From positions 1-5,207 of the forward strand of contig DAIDKA010000015.1 of assembly GCA_027451085.1 (NCBI GenBank): a stretch of 5,207 nucleotides of DNA, read 5' to 3'. Each line of letters starts with the position of its first letter. The first letter of the stretch is position 1. The translations under genes were made by a program, and so were the position numbers. This stretch comes from Gammaproteobacteria bacterium (GTDB lineage Bacteria; Pseudomonadota; Gammaproteobacteria; Steroidobacterales; Steroidobacteraceae). The notes under the pieces are model-generated. The model ran no database searches and was not told the DNA's origin. It worked only from the letters and a program-made list of their open reading frames with translations. Of this stretch, positions 1 to 4,533 are shown in pieces.

Positions 1-121
1 AGCATGGCTTTACGGCGCGAGACGGAATCGGCCAAGGCAGCGTCACCTTCCCGCCGCGTTCCTTGATCCGATCGAGGAGCCAATAGATTTCCCCCACCCT
101 GCCCTTAATGGCGTCGGTCAA
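1..121 (-). CDS. Possible partial ORF coupled to the second antitoxin gene, unknown function
   Basis: I do not recognise this protein. On the minus strand a frame opens with TTG at 121-119, whose bases overlap the TGA stop of the upstream HTH gene (TTGA overlap), and stays open to the window edge (40 codons). The predicted start reads roughly TDAIKGRVGEIYWLLDR followed by IKERGGKVTLPWPIP, a plausible amphipathic helix and then a basic, proline-containing stretch. An alternative start is GTG at 97-95, which has AAGG about five bases upstream. Stop/start overlap of this kind usually means translational coupling, so it may be the fourth cistron of the toxin-antitoxin operon. The reading is weak because only 40 codons are visible, no ATG is present and no family is recognised. 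It could also be a chance open frame or the read-out of a shortened antitoxin gene. Confidence 0.35.
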   Translation of the reverse strand, partial: MTDAIKGRVGEIYWLLDRIKERGGKVTLPWPIPSRAVKPC

Positions 122-384
122 TTGCTCGTGAGTCCAGCCGAATTGACCAGCGCATCCAGGCTGAACAGGTCGATCCGGCCTTTCAGCATTGCATTCAAAC
201 GCGGCTGTGTAAGACCCAGCAGGCGGGCGGCACGGGCTTGGGTCAGGCCGCTGTGCTCAACGAAATCCTCAATGCGGGACATCAGTTCAGAACGCAACAG
301 CAGATTGCGAGCCTCATCAGGCGGAAAGCCGATGTCCTCAAAGACATTGCCGCTGCCGCGAACCATCTTGTCTGTCTTGCGCAT
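118..384 (-). CDS. Second HTH (HTH_37/HigA-type) antitoxin-like protein, 88 aa
   Basis: Small XRE/HTH_37-type DNA-binding protein resembling antitoxins of HigB/Gp49-type toxins. The N-terminus carries the family signature GSGNVFEDIGFPPDEA (residues 11-25). The helix-turn-helix spans about residues 47-69 (LTQARAARLLGLTQPRL then NAMLKGR). By eye it matches about a third of positions in the HTH gene just upstream (NxFxDxGFxPDEA, Q-x-x-AA, QP, G, D, S, LV), so the two are paralogues. I chose ATG 384 because AAGAGG lies about five bases upstream; ATG 453 would add 23 residues without a clear ribosome site and overlap the preceding gene. The C-terminus is short: after DALVN the chain ends SAGLTSN, whereas relatives usually continue with a longer helix and a final beta strand. 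It may therefore be a truncated or regulatory-only antitoxin. Family call is good; partner assignment is inference. Confidence 0.75.
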   Translation of the reverse strand: MRKTDKMVRGSGNVFEDIGFPPDEARNLLLRSELMSRIEDFVEHSGLTQARAARLLGLTQPRLNAMLKGRIDLFSLDALVNSAGLTSN

Positions 385-408
385 CGCCTCTTGTTCCGGC
401 ACCACTGG

Positions 409-432
409 TCTTACTGCCTCTCTTACTGCCTC
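409..432 (-). repeat. Perfect 12-bp tandem duplication across the first antitoxin stop codon
   Basis: The 12-mer TCTTACTGCCTC (plus strand) occurs twice back to back, at 409-420 and 421-432. It covers the end of the first HTH gene (stop 433-431) and most of the short spacer before the second HTH gene. In the long upstream frame of the second gene it would encode EAVREAVR. It may be a replication-slippage duplication or tandem half-sites for an HTH protein; the sequence does not decide. Confidence 0.8.
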
Positions 433-751
433 ACGCCGATACCCTGCGCTCATCGGTTCGGCGTCGGGTGGACGGCCTCCCGACCGCAATGCGGCTGCCG
501 GCAACGCCCACGGGCAGGCCGGCACGGACCAGCAGCTTCACCAGGAACTCGATGGACAGCCTGTCGGTATTGCCATTGACCACCTTGCTGATGGTCGGCT
601 GCGGCACCTTCAGGGCCTTGGCCGCCTGAATCTGACTCCAGCCCTTACTGGCGATGTAATGCTCCAGCGTGGCGGCAAGTTGCTCACGGATGTGCATGGC
701 CGCCGCCTCATCAGGGGCAAACCCCAGGTCAAGGAACGGGTTTTTGCTCAT
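431..751 (-). CDS. HTH (HTH_37/HigA-type) antitoxin, 106 aa
   Basis: Predicted antitoxin and probable autorepressor of the operon. The N-terminus NPFLDLGFAPDEAAAM (residues 4-19) is typical of XRE-family antitoxins paired with Gp49/HigB toxins. The helix-turn-helix lies at about residues 39-60 (SQIQAAKALKVPQPTISKVV), followed by a LSIEFLVKLLVRAGLPV segment and a basic C-terminal tail rich in R (GRPSTRRRTDERR). ATG 751 is preferred over GTG 766 because it gives the family's normal N-terminus and has GGGAG about nine bases upstream. The start lies inside the end of the toxin gene (23-base overlap), a toxin-then-antitoxin order with translational coupling as in higBA operons. By family knowledge it would bind and neutralise the toxin. 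The arginine-rich tail extends beyond the usual domain end and overlaps no other gene I call. Confidence 0.85.
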   Translation of the reverse strand: MSKNPFLDLGFAPDEAAAMHIREQLAATLEHYIASKGWSQIQAAKALKVPQPTISKVVNGNTDRLSIEFLVKLLVRAGLPVGVAGSRIAVGRPSTRRRTDERRVSA

Positions 752-1115
752 CGGTCTTGCTCCCACTCAATGAATTCACCAAATCCCGGTAACGTTGTTT
801 CGCCAGGTCCAAATCAGCCTTTGGCGTCGCAATCCCGGACTTCGCCTTCTTCTTGAAGGCGTGCAGAATGTAAATGCTGTCCCCCAGAGTGGCGACATAC
901 ACGGTCCGGTAGGCGTCCTTGCGGTAGGCAAGGCGGATTTCCTGTACCCCGGGGCCAACACTGGTCAGCGCCTTGCCATCACGCGGCAGCAAACCCATCT
1001 GCACGCGGGTCAGTTCCTTGCCCAGCTTGTTCCGGGCACCCTTGGGGAACTCGTGCGCCACCTTGCGGGAATCCCCGCGCCAGCGCACTTCCTTCAATTC
1101 GGCCGATCCAGCCAT
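729..1115 (-). CDS. HigB/Gp49-like type II toxin (RelE/ParE superfamily), 128 aa
   Basis: Predicted toxin of a type II toxin-antitoxin pair, PF05973 (phage-derived Gp49-like, HigB group); characterised relatives cut mRNA at the ribosome. Visible family blocks are the N-terminal helix region with RKVAHEFPKGARNKLGKEL (residues 17-35), the core GPGVQEIRLAYRKDAYRTVY (54-73), the strand DSIYILHAFKKKAK (79-92) and the C-terminal helix DLDLAKQRYRDLV (101-113). The basic cluster after HAF is where these RNases concentrate catalytic or RNA-binding residues. Length is slightly above the usual 100-120 aa because of a polar tail (SGSKTDEQKPVP) that overlaps the antitoxin start. The ATG at 1115 is uncertain: it sits inside an extended -10 promoter element and has no ribosome site. 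TTG 1097 or GTG 1088 are alternatives, and homology begins near residue 10. It lies 39 bases behind the integrase gene. Confidence 0.85.
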   Translation of the reverse strand: MAGSAELKEVRWRGDSRKVAHEFPKGARNKLGKELTRVQMGLLPRDGKALTSVGPGVQEIRLAYRKDAYRTVYVATLGDSIYILHAFKKKAKSGIATPKADLDLAKQRYRDLVNSLSGSKTDEQKPVP

Positions 1116-1142
1116 TATAGCAATAATACTATATATGCTCGG
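1114..1142 (-). promoter_or_regulatory. Extended -10 promoter and inverted repeat of the toxin-antitoxin operon
   Basis: The minus strand reads TGC-TATAAT at 1122-1114, a perfect extended -10 element, in a short AT-rich patch unlike its surroundings. No good -35 is present (CCGAGC at 17-base spacing), as is common with extended -10 promoters. A second -10-like hexamer, TATAGT, is at 1133-1128. The patch also forms an inverted repeat TATAGTA-TTAT-TGCTATA (1133-1116, six of seven pairs), a natural candidate operator for an autoregulating HTH antitoxin. The TATAAT overlaps the annotated toxin ATG. If it is the working -10, the mRNA would start near 1107, inside the annotated gene. Confidence 0.6.
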
Positions 1143-1154
1143 CCGGCACCAGCG

Positions 1155-2363
1155 TCACGCCGGCCTTTTGAACGGCACCACGTTGCCCGTGCTGGCCTTC
1201 AAACCGTCCAGGTAGTCCGCCCACGCCGTCATCATCTTGCGGCGCTCCGGCAGCCTCGCGGCCCGGTTATAGGTGCGGCGGGTTTCGTCCCTGTCTTTGT
1301 GCGCCAGCTGCAACTCGATCACGTCTGGATGCCATCCCTGCTCGTTCAGCAGCGTTGACGCCATGCTGCGGAAGCCGTGAGCCACCATGGCCTCACGGGC
1401 GTAACCCATCCTCAGCAGCGCGGCGCCCAGCGTGTTCTCACTCATCGGCCGGTCCGCCTGCCCGATGGCAGGGAACACGTAGGATCGATGGCCCGTTAGC
1501 GGCTGCAGCTCTTTCAGGATGGCGACGGCCTGCGCCGACAGTGGAACCAGATGCTCGCGCCGCGCCTTCATCTTCTCGGCCGGGATGCGCCACAGCGGCT
1601 CATCGCCTTCCAGGTTGAATTCCGCCCACTCGGCTTTGCGCAGTTCCCCGGGACGAACAAATACCAGCGGTGCGAGTTTCAGGGCAGCAGTTGCCACCGG
1701 ATGCCCGGTGTAACCGTCAACGGCGCGCATCAGCGCCCCGACATCCACCGGGTCTGTGATGGCCGGGTATGACTTCTTGATGGCCGGCTCAAGGGCACCG
1801 CGCAGGTCGGCGGACACGTCATGCTTGGCCTTGCCCGCCGCGATGGCATACCGGAACACCCGGCCGGCCAGCCCACGCGCCCGGTGGGCGGTTTCCACAT
1901 TGCCAGCCTTCTCCACCCGGCGCAGGCAAGCCAGCACGTCCGGCGCCTCGATGCTGGCGATGGGCTTGCCGCCCAAGGTCGGGAAGTAGATGCGCTCCAA
2001 CTGGTCCATGTCGCGCTGCCAGGTGGAGTCCGTGACCTTGCGGCGTTGCCGGTCCATGAACTCGCGCGCCATGACCTCGAACGTGTCCGCCCCGGCTGCC
2101 TTGCCGGCCTTGCGCTCGGCAGACGGGTCTACGCCAACGGCCACCCGCTTGCGGGCGTCGTCCCGTCGTTCCCGGGCCAGGGCCAGTCCGACCTCCGGGT
2201 ACGTCCCCAGGGACAGCATTTTCTCTTTGCCCCCGTGGCGGTACCGCAGGCGCCACCAGCGGCCACCTTCCGGGGTGATGGCAAGGTGTAGGCCATTGCC
2301 GTCCGCCAGCCTGTAGGCCTTCTGCTTCGGTCTGGCGGCCTTGATCCTGGTCTCAGTCAGCAT
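1155..2363 (-). CDS. int: P4-type tyrosine integrase, 402 aa
   Basis: Site-specific recombinase that inserts and excises a genomic element at a tRNA 3' end. Domains in order: N-terminal DUF4102 arm-binding domain (about residues 1-90, with RLADGNGLHLAITPEGGRWW and LGTYPEVGLALARER), core-binding SAM-like domain (about 95-190), and C-terminal catalytic domain (about 205-385). The catalytic set is complete: R237 in VRPGEL, K266 or K264 in the KMKARREHLVPLS turn, H329 and R332 in AHGFRSMAST, H355 in QLAHKDRD, and nucleophile Y365 in RTYNRAARLPERR. Length is normal, so the enzyme is probably active. The start is 179 bases from the tRNA-Lys 3' end and the gene reads away from it, matching islands such as P4. 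There is no obvious ribosome site before ATG 2363. Its promoter overlaps arm-type repeats, which suggests self-repression. Confidence 0.95.
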   Translation of the reverse strand: MLTETRIKAARPKQKAYRLADGNGLHLAITPEGGRWWRLRYRHGGKEKMLSLGTYPEVGLALARERRDDARKRVAVGVDPSAERKAGKAAGADTFEVMAREFMDRQRRKVTDSTWQRDMDQLERIYFPTLGGKPIASIEAPDVLACLRRVEKAGNVETAHRARGLAGRVFRYAIAAGKAKHDVSADLRGALEPAIKKSYPAITDPVDVGALMRAVDGYTGHPVATAALKLAPLVFVRPGELRKAEWAEFNLEGDEPLWRIPAEKMKARREHLVPLSAQAVAILKELQPLTGHRSYVFPAIGQADRPMSENTLGAALLRMGYAREAMVAHGFRSMASTLLNEQGWHPDVIELQLAHKDRDETRRTYNRAARLPERRKMMTAWADYLDGLKASTGNVVPFKRPA

Positions 2364-2365
2364 GG

Positions 2366-2408
2366 GAGTTACCCGCAGGGGTTCGAGTTACCCGCATAGG
2401 TACCCGCA
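2366..2408. repeat. Three direct repeats, likely integrase arm-binding sites
   Basis: GAGTTACCCGCA occurs exactly at 2366-2377 and 2385-2396, and GGTACCCGCA at 2399-2408; on the minus strand the shared core is TGCGGGTA. All three share one orientation, with spacings of 19 and 12 bases. P4-family integrases bind short direct repeats of this size on either side of att, so these are inferred arm sites. The third copy overlaps the candidate -10 of int. A weaker inverted match (TGCGGGCTTA) is at 2446-2455. Confidence 0.65.
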
Positions 2409-2426
2409 CCGGGGGACGGCTGTCAA
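2397..2426 (-). promoter_or_regulatory. Candidate int promoter
   Basis: A perfect TTGACA is at 2426-2421 on the minus strand. At 18-base spacing the -10 position reads TACCTA (2402-2397), a poor match, so the promoter is probably weak or needs help. Transcription would start near 2390, giving a leader of about 27 bases. The third TGCGGGTA repeat covers the -10, so integrase bound there could block its own transcription, as known for some P4-type integrases. Confidence 0.4.
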
Positions 2427-2500
2427 CGGACACTACCGGACCGCCTGCGGGCTTAGCTGTGCCATACAGGGCCAGAAATCAGTGGGTTACGAAGGATGCG

Positions 2501-2518
2501 AAGCGCCCGGACGGGCTT
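2501..2518 (-). terminator. Weak candidate hairpin terminator behind tRNA-Lys
   Basis: About 24 bases past the encoded CCA of tRNA-Lys there is an imperfect hairpin (AAGCCC on one side, GGGCGCTT on the other, four to six pairs, one bulge). It has no T-run after it, so it is not a classical intrinsic terminator. If an element inserted at the tRNA 3' end, the original terminator would have moved to the far end of the element, and this one would be element-borne. Confidence 0.2.
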
Positions 2519-2542
2519 ATCGGATGGCATCGGAAGGGAAAG

Positions 2543-2590
2543 TGGTGGGTCGTGTAGGGATCGAACCTACGACCAAGAGATTAAGAGTCT
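2543..2590. other. Inferred attachment site (att) in the tRNA-Lys 3' half
   Basis: No att duplication can be shown, because the second copy would lie left of the window. The inference rests on a full-length P4-type integrase beginning 179 bases away and directed away from the tRNA, on arm-like repeats in between, and on the intact tRNA 3' end with CCA. P4-type integrases commonly cross over between the anticodon loop and the 3' end. The exact core is not visible. Confidence 0.5.
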
Positions 2591-2618
2591 CCTGCTCTAC
2601 CAGCTGAGCTAACGACCC
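2543..2618 (-). tRNA. tRNA-Lys (anticodon CTT)
   Basis: A 76-nt cloverleaf. Acceptor stem GGGTCGT pairs with ACGACCC, followed by discriminator A73 and encoded CCA (2545-2543). The D arm is AGCTCAGCTGGTAGAGC, the anticodon stem is GGAGA/TCTCT (one G-T pair) around loop CTCTTAA, and the T loop is TTCGATC. The anticodon CTT is at 2585-2583, reading AAG codons. It is the last gene of the four-tRNA cluster and the probable integration target of the element to its left. The gene is intact, so insertion restored its 3' end. Confidence 0.97.
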
Positions 2619-2629
2619 ACTTGTGGGGC

Positions 2630-2649
2630 CGCGATTCTAGCGAATCGCG
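2630..2649. repeat. Perfect 8-bp hairpin between tRNA-His and tRNA-Lys
   Basis: CGCGATTC (2630-2637) and GAATCGCG (2642-2649) form a perfect eight-pair stem with a four-base loop in the 63-base spacer between the two tRNAs. No T-run follows on the minus strand, so it is not an obvious terminator. It may guide processing of the polycistronic tRNA precursor or be a partial terminator that lowers tRNA-Lys output. A shorter palindrome, CCCAC-TT-GTGGG (2616-2627), overlaps the first three bases of tRNA-Lys. Confidence 0.6.
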
Positions 2650-2681
2650 CCTTAAGTGCAACCCTCTCTGCTGCAGGCAGG

Positions 2682-2758
2682 TGGGGTGGACGATGGGACT
2701 CGAACCCACGACGGCCGGGATCACAACCCGGGGCTCTACCAACTGAGCTACGTCCACC
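2682..2758 (-). tRNA. tRNA-His (anticodon GTG)
   Basis: A 77-nt cloverleaf counted with the extra 5' G (G-1, at 2758) that marks histidine tRNAs; it faces C73 (2685), and CCA is encoded at 2684-2682. The anticodon GTG is at 2724-2722 in a CCGGG/CCCGG stem, with D arm AGCTCAGTTGGTAGAGC and T arm GTGGG-TTCGAGT-CCCAT. Both identity elements, G-1:C73 and the GUG anticodon, are present. It lies between tRNA-Arg (40 bases upstream) and tRNA-Lys (63 bases downstream). Confidence 0.97.
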
Positions 2759-2798
2759 ATCGTACCTGCATCGACCTGAGGCGCCTTGACGCACCGCT

Positions 2799-2875
2799 TG
2801 GCGCGCCCGGAGGGACTCGAACCCCCGACCACCGGCTAAGAAGGCCGGTGCTCTATCCAGCTGAGCTACGGGCGC
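2799..2875 (-). tRNA. tRNA-Arg (anticodon TCT) with U at position 37
   Basis: A 77-nt cloverleaf. Acceptor stem GCGCCCG pairs with CGGGCGC, then G73 and encoded CCA (2801-2799). The D loop has the extra base seen in Arg tRNAs (CAGCTGGATAG). The anticodon stem CCGGC/GCCGG closes loop CTTCTTA, which places TCT (2841-2839) as anticodon, reading AGA/AGG. The base after it, position 37 (2838), is U, where bacterial tRNAs reading A-starting codons normally carry A37, the substrate for t6A. Shifting the stem by one to read a Lys anticodon breaks the pairing, so Arg(UCU) stands. Confidence 0.93.
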
Positions 2876-2898
2876 AATGCAATCGCCCGCCGGCAGGA

Positions 2899-2975
2899 TG
2901 GTCGGGGCAGAGGGATTTGAACCCCCGACCCTCTGCTCCCAAAGCAGATGCGCTACCAGACTGCGCCATGCCCCG
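2899..2975 (-). tRNA. tRNA-Pro (anticodon TGG)
   Basis: A 77-nt cloverleaf and first gene of the cluster. Acceptor stem CGGGGCA pairs with TGCCCCG, then A73 and encoded CCA (2901-2899). The C1-G72 pair and A73 fit bacterial proline tRNAs. The anticodon stem TCTGC/GCAGA surrounds loop TTTGGGA, with TGG at 2941-2939 and G37 as expected for Pro. T arm GGGGG-TTCAAAT-CCCTC. The next tRNA, Arg, begins 23 bases downstream, so the two are surely co-transcribed. Confidence 0.97.
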
Positions 2976-3008
2976 TCCGCCTGCGCGGGTCCGTCTCAAG
3001 GATACCTT

Positions 3009-3032
3009 CCGGACCCCTTTGACGGGGGCCGG
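3009..3032. repeat. Inverted repeat between cysS and tRNA-Pro
   Basis: CCGGxCCCC pairs with GGGGxCCGG (eight pairs, one mismatch, six-base loop). There is no T-run on the minus strand side. It lies directly downstream of the candidate -10 of the tRNA cluster and 67 bases past the cysS stop codon. It could end or attenuate cysS transcription, or sit in the tRNA leader; function is not shown. Confidence 0.4.
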
Positions 3033-3033
3033 A

Positions 3034-3062
3034 ATGATACGGAGCGCAGCCTGCCACGGCAA
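3034..3062 (-). promoter_or_regulatory. Sigma70-like promoter for the tRNA cluster
   Basis: On the minus strand TTGCCG (3062-3057) and TATCAT (3039-3034) are separated by exactly 17 bases, four and five matches to the sigma70 consensus. Transcription would start near 3027, giving a leader of about 50 bases before tRNA-Pro at 2975. It lies in the spacer after cysS, so the tRNAs can be made independently of the synthetase operon. Confidence 0.5.
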
Positions 3063-3098
3063 GCTGGGATTCGTCCGTCCGGGCGGTGACGGGGGTAG

Positions 3099-4523
3099 TT
3101 ATGCCCGCCGCCACTGCGTCCGGCCTCCTGGCCGGTCCTCCAGGATGATGCCTTGGGCAGCCAGCTCGTCGCGGATCCGGTCCGACTCCTTGAAATTCTT
3201 CGCCTTGCGGGCGTCCAGCCGCCGCGCGATCAGAACCTCGATCTGGGCCTCCGACACTGCGCCCGCCTCGCCTGCGGCGGCCTCGACCTGCGCCAGGGGG
3301 TCCGGCAGACGGACCCATTCGGCCGGGTCCACGCTCAGGATGCCCAGCACCTGCCGACCCAGGACCAGCAGCTCGGCGGCAAGCTCGGCGGCAAGCTCGG
3401 CCCTGCCTGCGCTCTTGGCGACGTTCAGCTCCCGCGTGAGAGTCTGCAGCACGGCGACGGCCTCGGGCGTGTTGAAATCGTCGTCCATGACCTCCCGGAA
3501 GCGCCGGGTGTGCTCACCGGCGCAAGCCTGCGCAGCGGGCGTGACATCCCGCAGCGCCGTGTAGATCCGGTTCAGGGCAGAGGTGGCCTGCGCCAGCTGC
3601 TCCTCGCAGTAGTTCACCGGTCCGCGGTAGTGGCTGCTGATGATGAAGTACCGGATCACCTCCGGATGCTTCACGTGCTTCAGGGTGTCGGCGATGGTGA
3701 AGAAGTTGCCCAGAGACTTGGACATCTTCTCGTCGTCGACCGTCAGGAAGCCATTGTGCATCCACACCTGCGCGAAGCTGTCGCCGCTGGCCGCGCAGGA
3801 CTGGGCGATCTCGTTCTCGTGGTGCGGGAACTTGAGATCCATGCCACCGCCGTGGATGTCGAAGCGAGTGCCGAGCAGCGCTTCGGACATCACCGAGCAT
3901 TCGATATGCCAGCCCGGCCGGCCCGGTCCCCAGGGCGAATTCCAGGACGGCTCACCGGGCTTGGCGCTCTTCCACAGCACGAAGTCGAGCGGATCGCGCT
4001 TGGCGGCATCCACGGCGATGCGCTCGCCGGCGTTCAGGTCCTCCAACTTTTCCCCCGACAGCGCGCCGTAGGGCTGGAAGCTGCGCACCGAGTACATGAC
4101 GTCCCCGTTGCCGGCCACGTAGGCAAAGCCCTGGCCGATGAGCTTCTGCGCCAGGGCGATCATGCCCGGCACGTGCTGCGTGGCGCGCGGCTCGTGGTCC
4201 GGCCGCAGGATCCCCAGCGCGTCGTAGTCGCGGTGCATGGCCGCGATGTAGCAGCGGGTGAACTCGCCGATGTCCTGGCCCCGCTCGGCGGCGCGCCTGA
4301 TGATCTTGTCGTCGATATCGGTGATGTTGCGGACAAAAGTCACCGCGAATCCCGAGAACGCGAAATAGCGGCGCACGACGTCGAAGGCGATCTTCGAGCG
4401 CGCATGGCCCATGTGGCACAGGTCGTAGACCGTATCGCCGCACACATACATGCCGATCCGGCCGGGCACCAGCGGCGTGAACCGCTCCTTGCGCCGGGTC
4501 AGGCTGTTGAAAATCTGAAGCAT
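3099..4523 (-). CDS. cysS: Cysteinyl-tRNA synthetase, 474 aa
   Basis: Class I aminoacyl-tRNA synthetase that activates cysteine with ATP and charges tRNA-Cys in the cytoplasm. The Rossmann catalytic core carries the HIGH motif as H37-M-G-H40 and KMSKS at 266-270 (DDEKMSKSLGN). Zinc ligands are C28 (MYVCGDTVYD), C209 (WHIECSVMS), H234 and E238 (KFPHHENEIAQS), the same numbers as in E. coli CysRS. The DALR-type helical domain and C-terminal anticodon-binding part (LIARRLDARKAKNFKESDRI, from 431) follow. Length is slightly above the E. coli enzyme. I chose ATG 4523 (MLQIFNSLTRRKE), the normal family start; a 29-residue upstream extension in the same frame lies within gltX and is not family-like. 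Only 10 bases separate it from the gltX stop and no clear ribosome site is visible, so translation is probably coupled. An in-frame 12-base repeat lies at 3371-3400. Confidence 0.97.
   Translation of the reverse strand: MLQIFNSLTRRKERFTPLVPGRIGMYVCGDTVYDLCHMGHARSKIAFDVVRRYFAFSGFAVTFVRNITDIDDKIIRRAAERGQDIGEFTRCYIAAMHRDYDALGILRPDHEPRATQHVPGMIALAQKLIGQGFAYVAGNGDVMYSVRSFQPYGALSGEKLEDLNAGERIAVDAAKRDPLDFVLWKSAKPGEPSWNSPWGPGRPGWHIECSVMSEALLGTRFDIHGGGMDLKFPHHENEIAQSCAASGDSFAQVWMHNGFLTVDDEKMSKSLGNFFTIADTLKHVKHPEVIRYFIISSHYRGPVNYCEEQLAQATSALNRIYTALRDVTPAAQACAGEHTRRFREVMDDDFNTPEAVAVLQTLTRELNVAKSAGRAELAAELAAELLVLGRQVLGILSVDPAEWVRLPDPLAQVEAAAGEAGAVSEAQIEVLIARRLDARKAKNFKESDRIRDELAAQGIILEDRPGGRTQWRRA
3371..3400 (-). 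repeat. cysS: 12-base tandem repeat inside cysS
   Basis: GCTCGGCGGCAA (plus strand) is repeated at 3371-3382 and 3383-3394, with a half copy to 3400. It keeps the frame and encodes an ELAA-ELAA-EL run at about residues 376-385 of CysRS, in a helical region after the catalytic core. It looks like a tolerated slippage duplication. Confidence 0.75.
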
Positions 4524-4533
4524 GACGCGAAGG

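Noticed and set aside
122..856. 244-codon plus-strand open frame opposite the antitoxin genes
   Set aside because: It is the antisense of three genes with clear family signatures on the minus strand and shows no domain of its own.
1819..2291. Open frames on both strands inside int
   Set aside because: They are out-of-frame readings of an integrase with a complete catalytic set; compositions rich in R, G and P are typical of GC-rich shadows.
2482..2497. GTGGGTTACGAAGG as a possible second att copy
   Set aside because: It resembles the tRNA-Lys 3' end (GTGGGTCGTGTAGG) only at scattered positions and lies too near the tRNA to be the far end of an element.
2581..2832. Minus-strand frames reading VAQLVEPRVVIPAVVGSSP and similar
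   Set aside because: These are sense-strand translations of the tRNA genes themselves, a common annotation artefact.
2999..3004. TATCCT as the -10 of the tRNA cluster
   Set aside because: No acceptable -35 at 16-18 bases upstream; the TTGCCG-17-TATCAT pair farther upstream fits better.
2656..3564. 302-codon plus-strand open frame across the tRNA cluster and the cysS end
   Set aside because: It runs antisense through three tRNA genes and into cysS; its first half (GTRTHDGRDHNPGL, TPDHRLRRPVLYPAELRAQ) is the familiar spurious translation of antisense tRNA.
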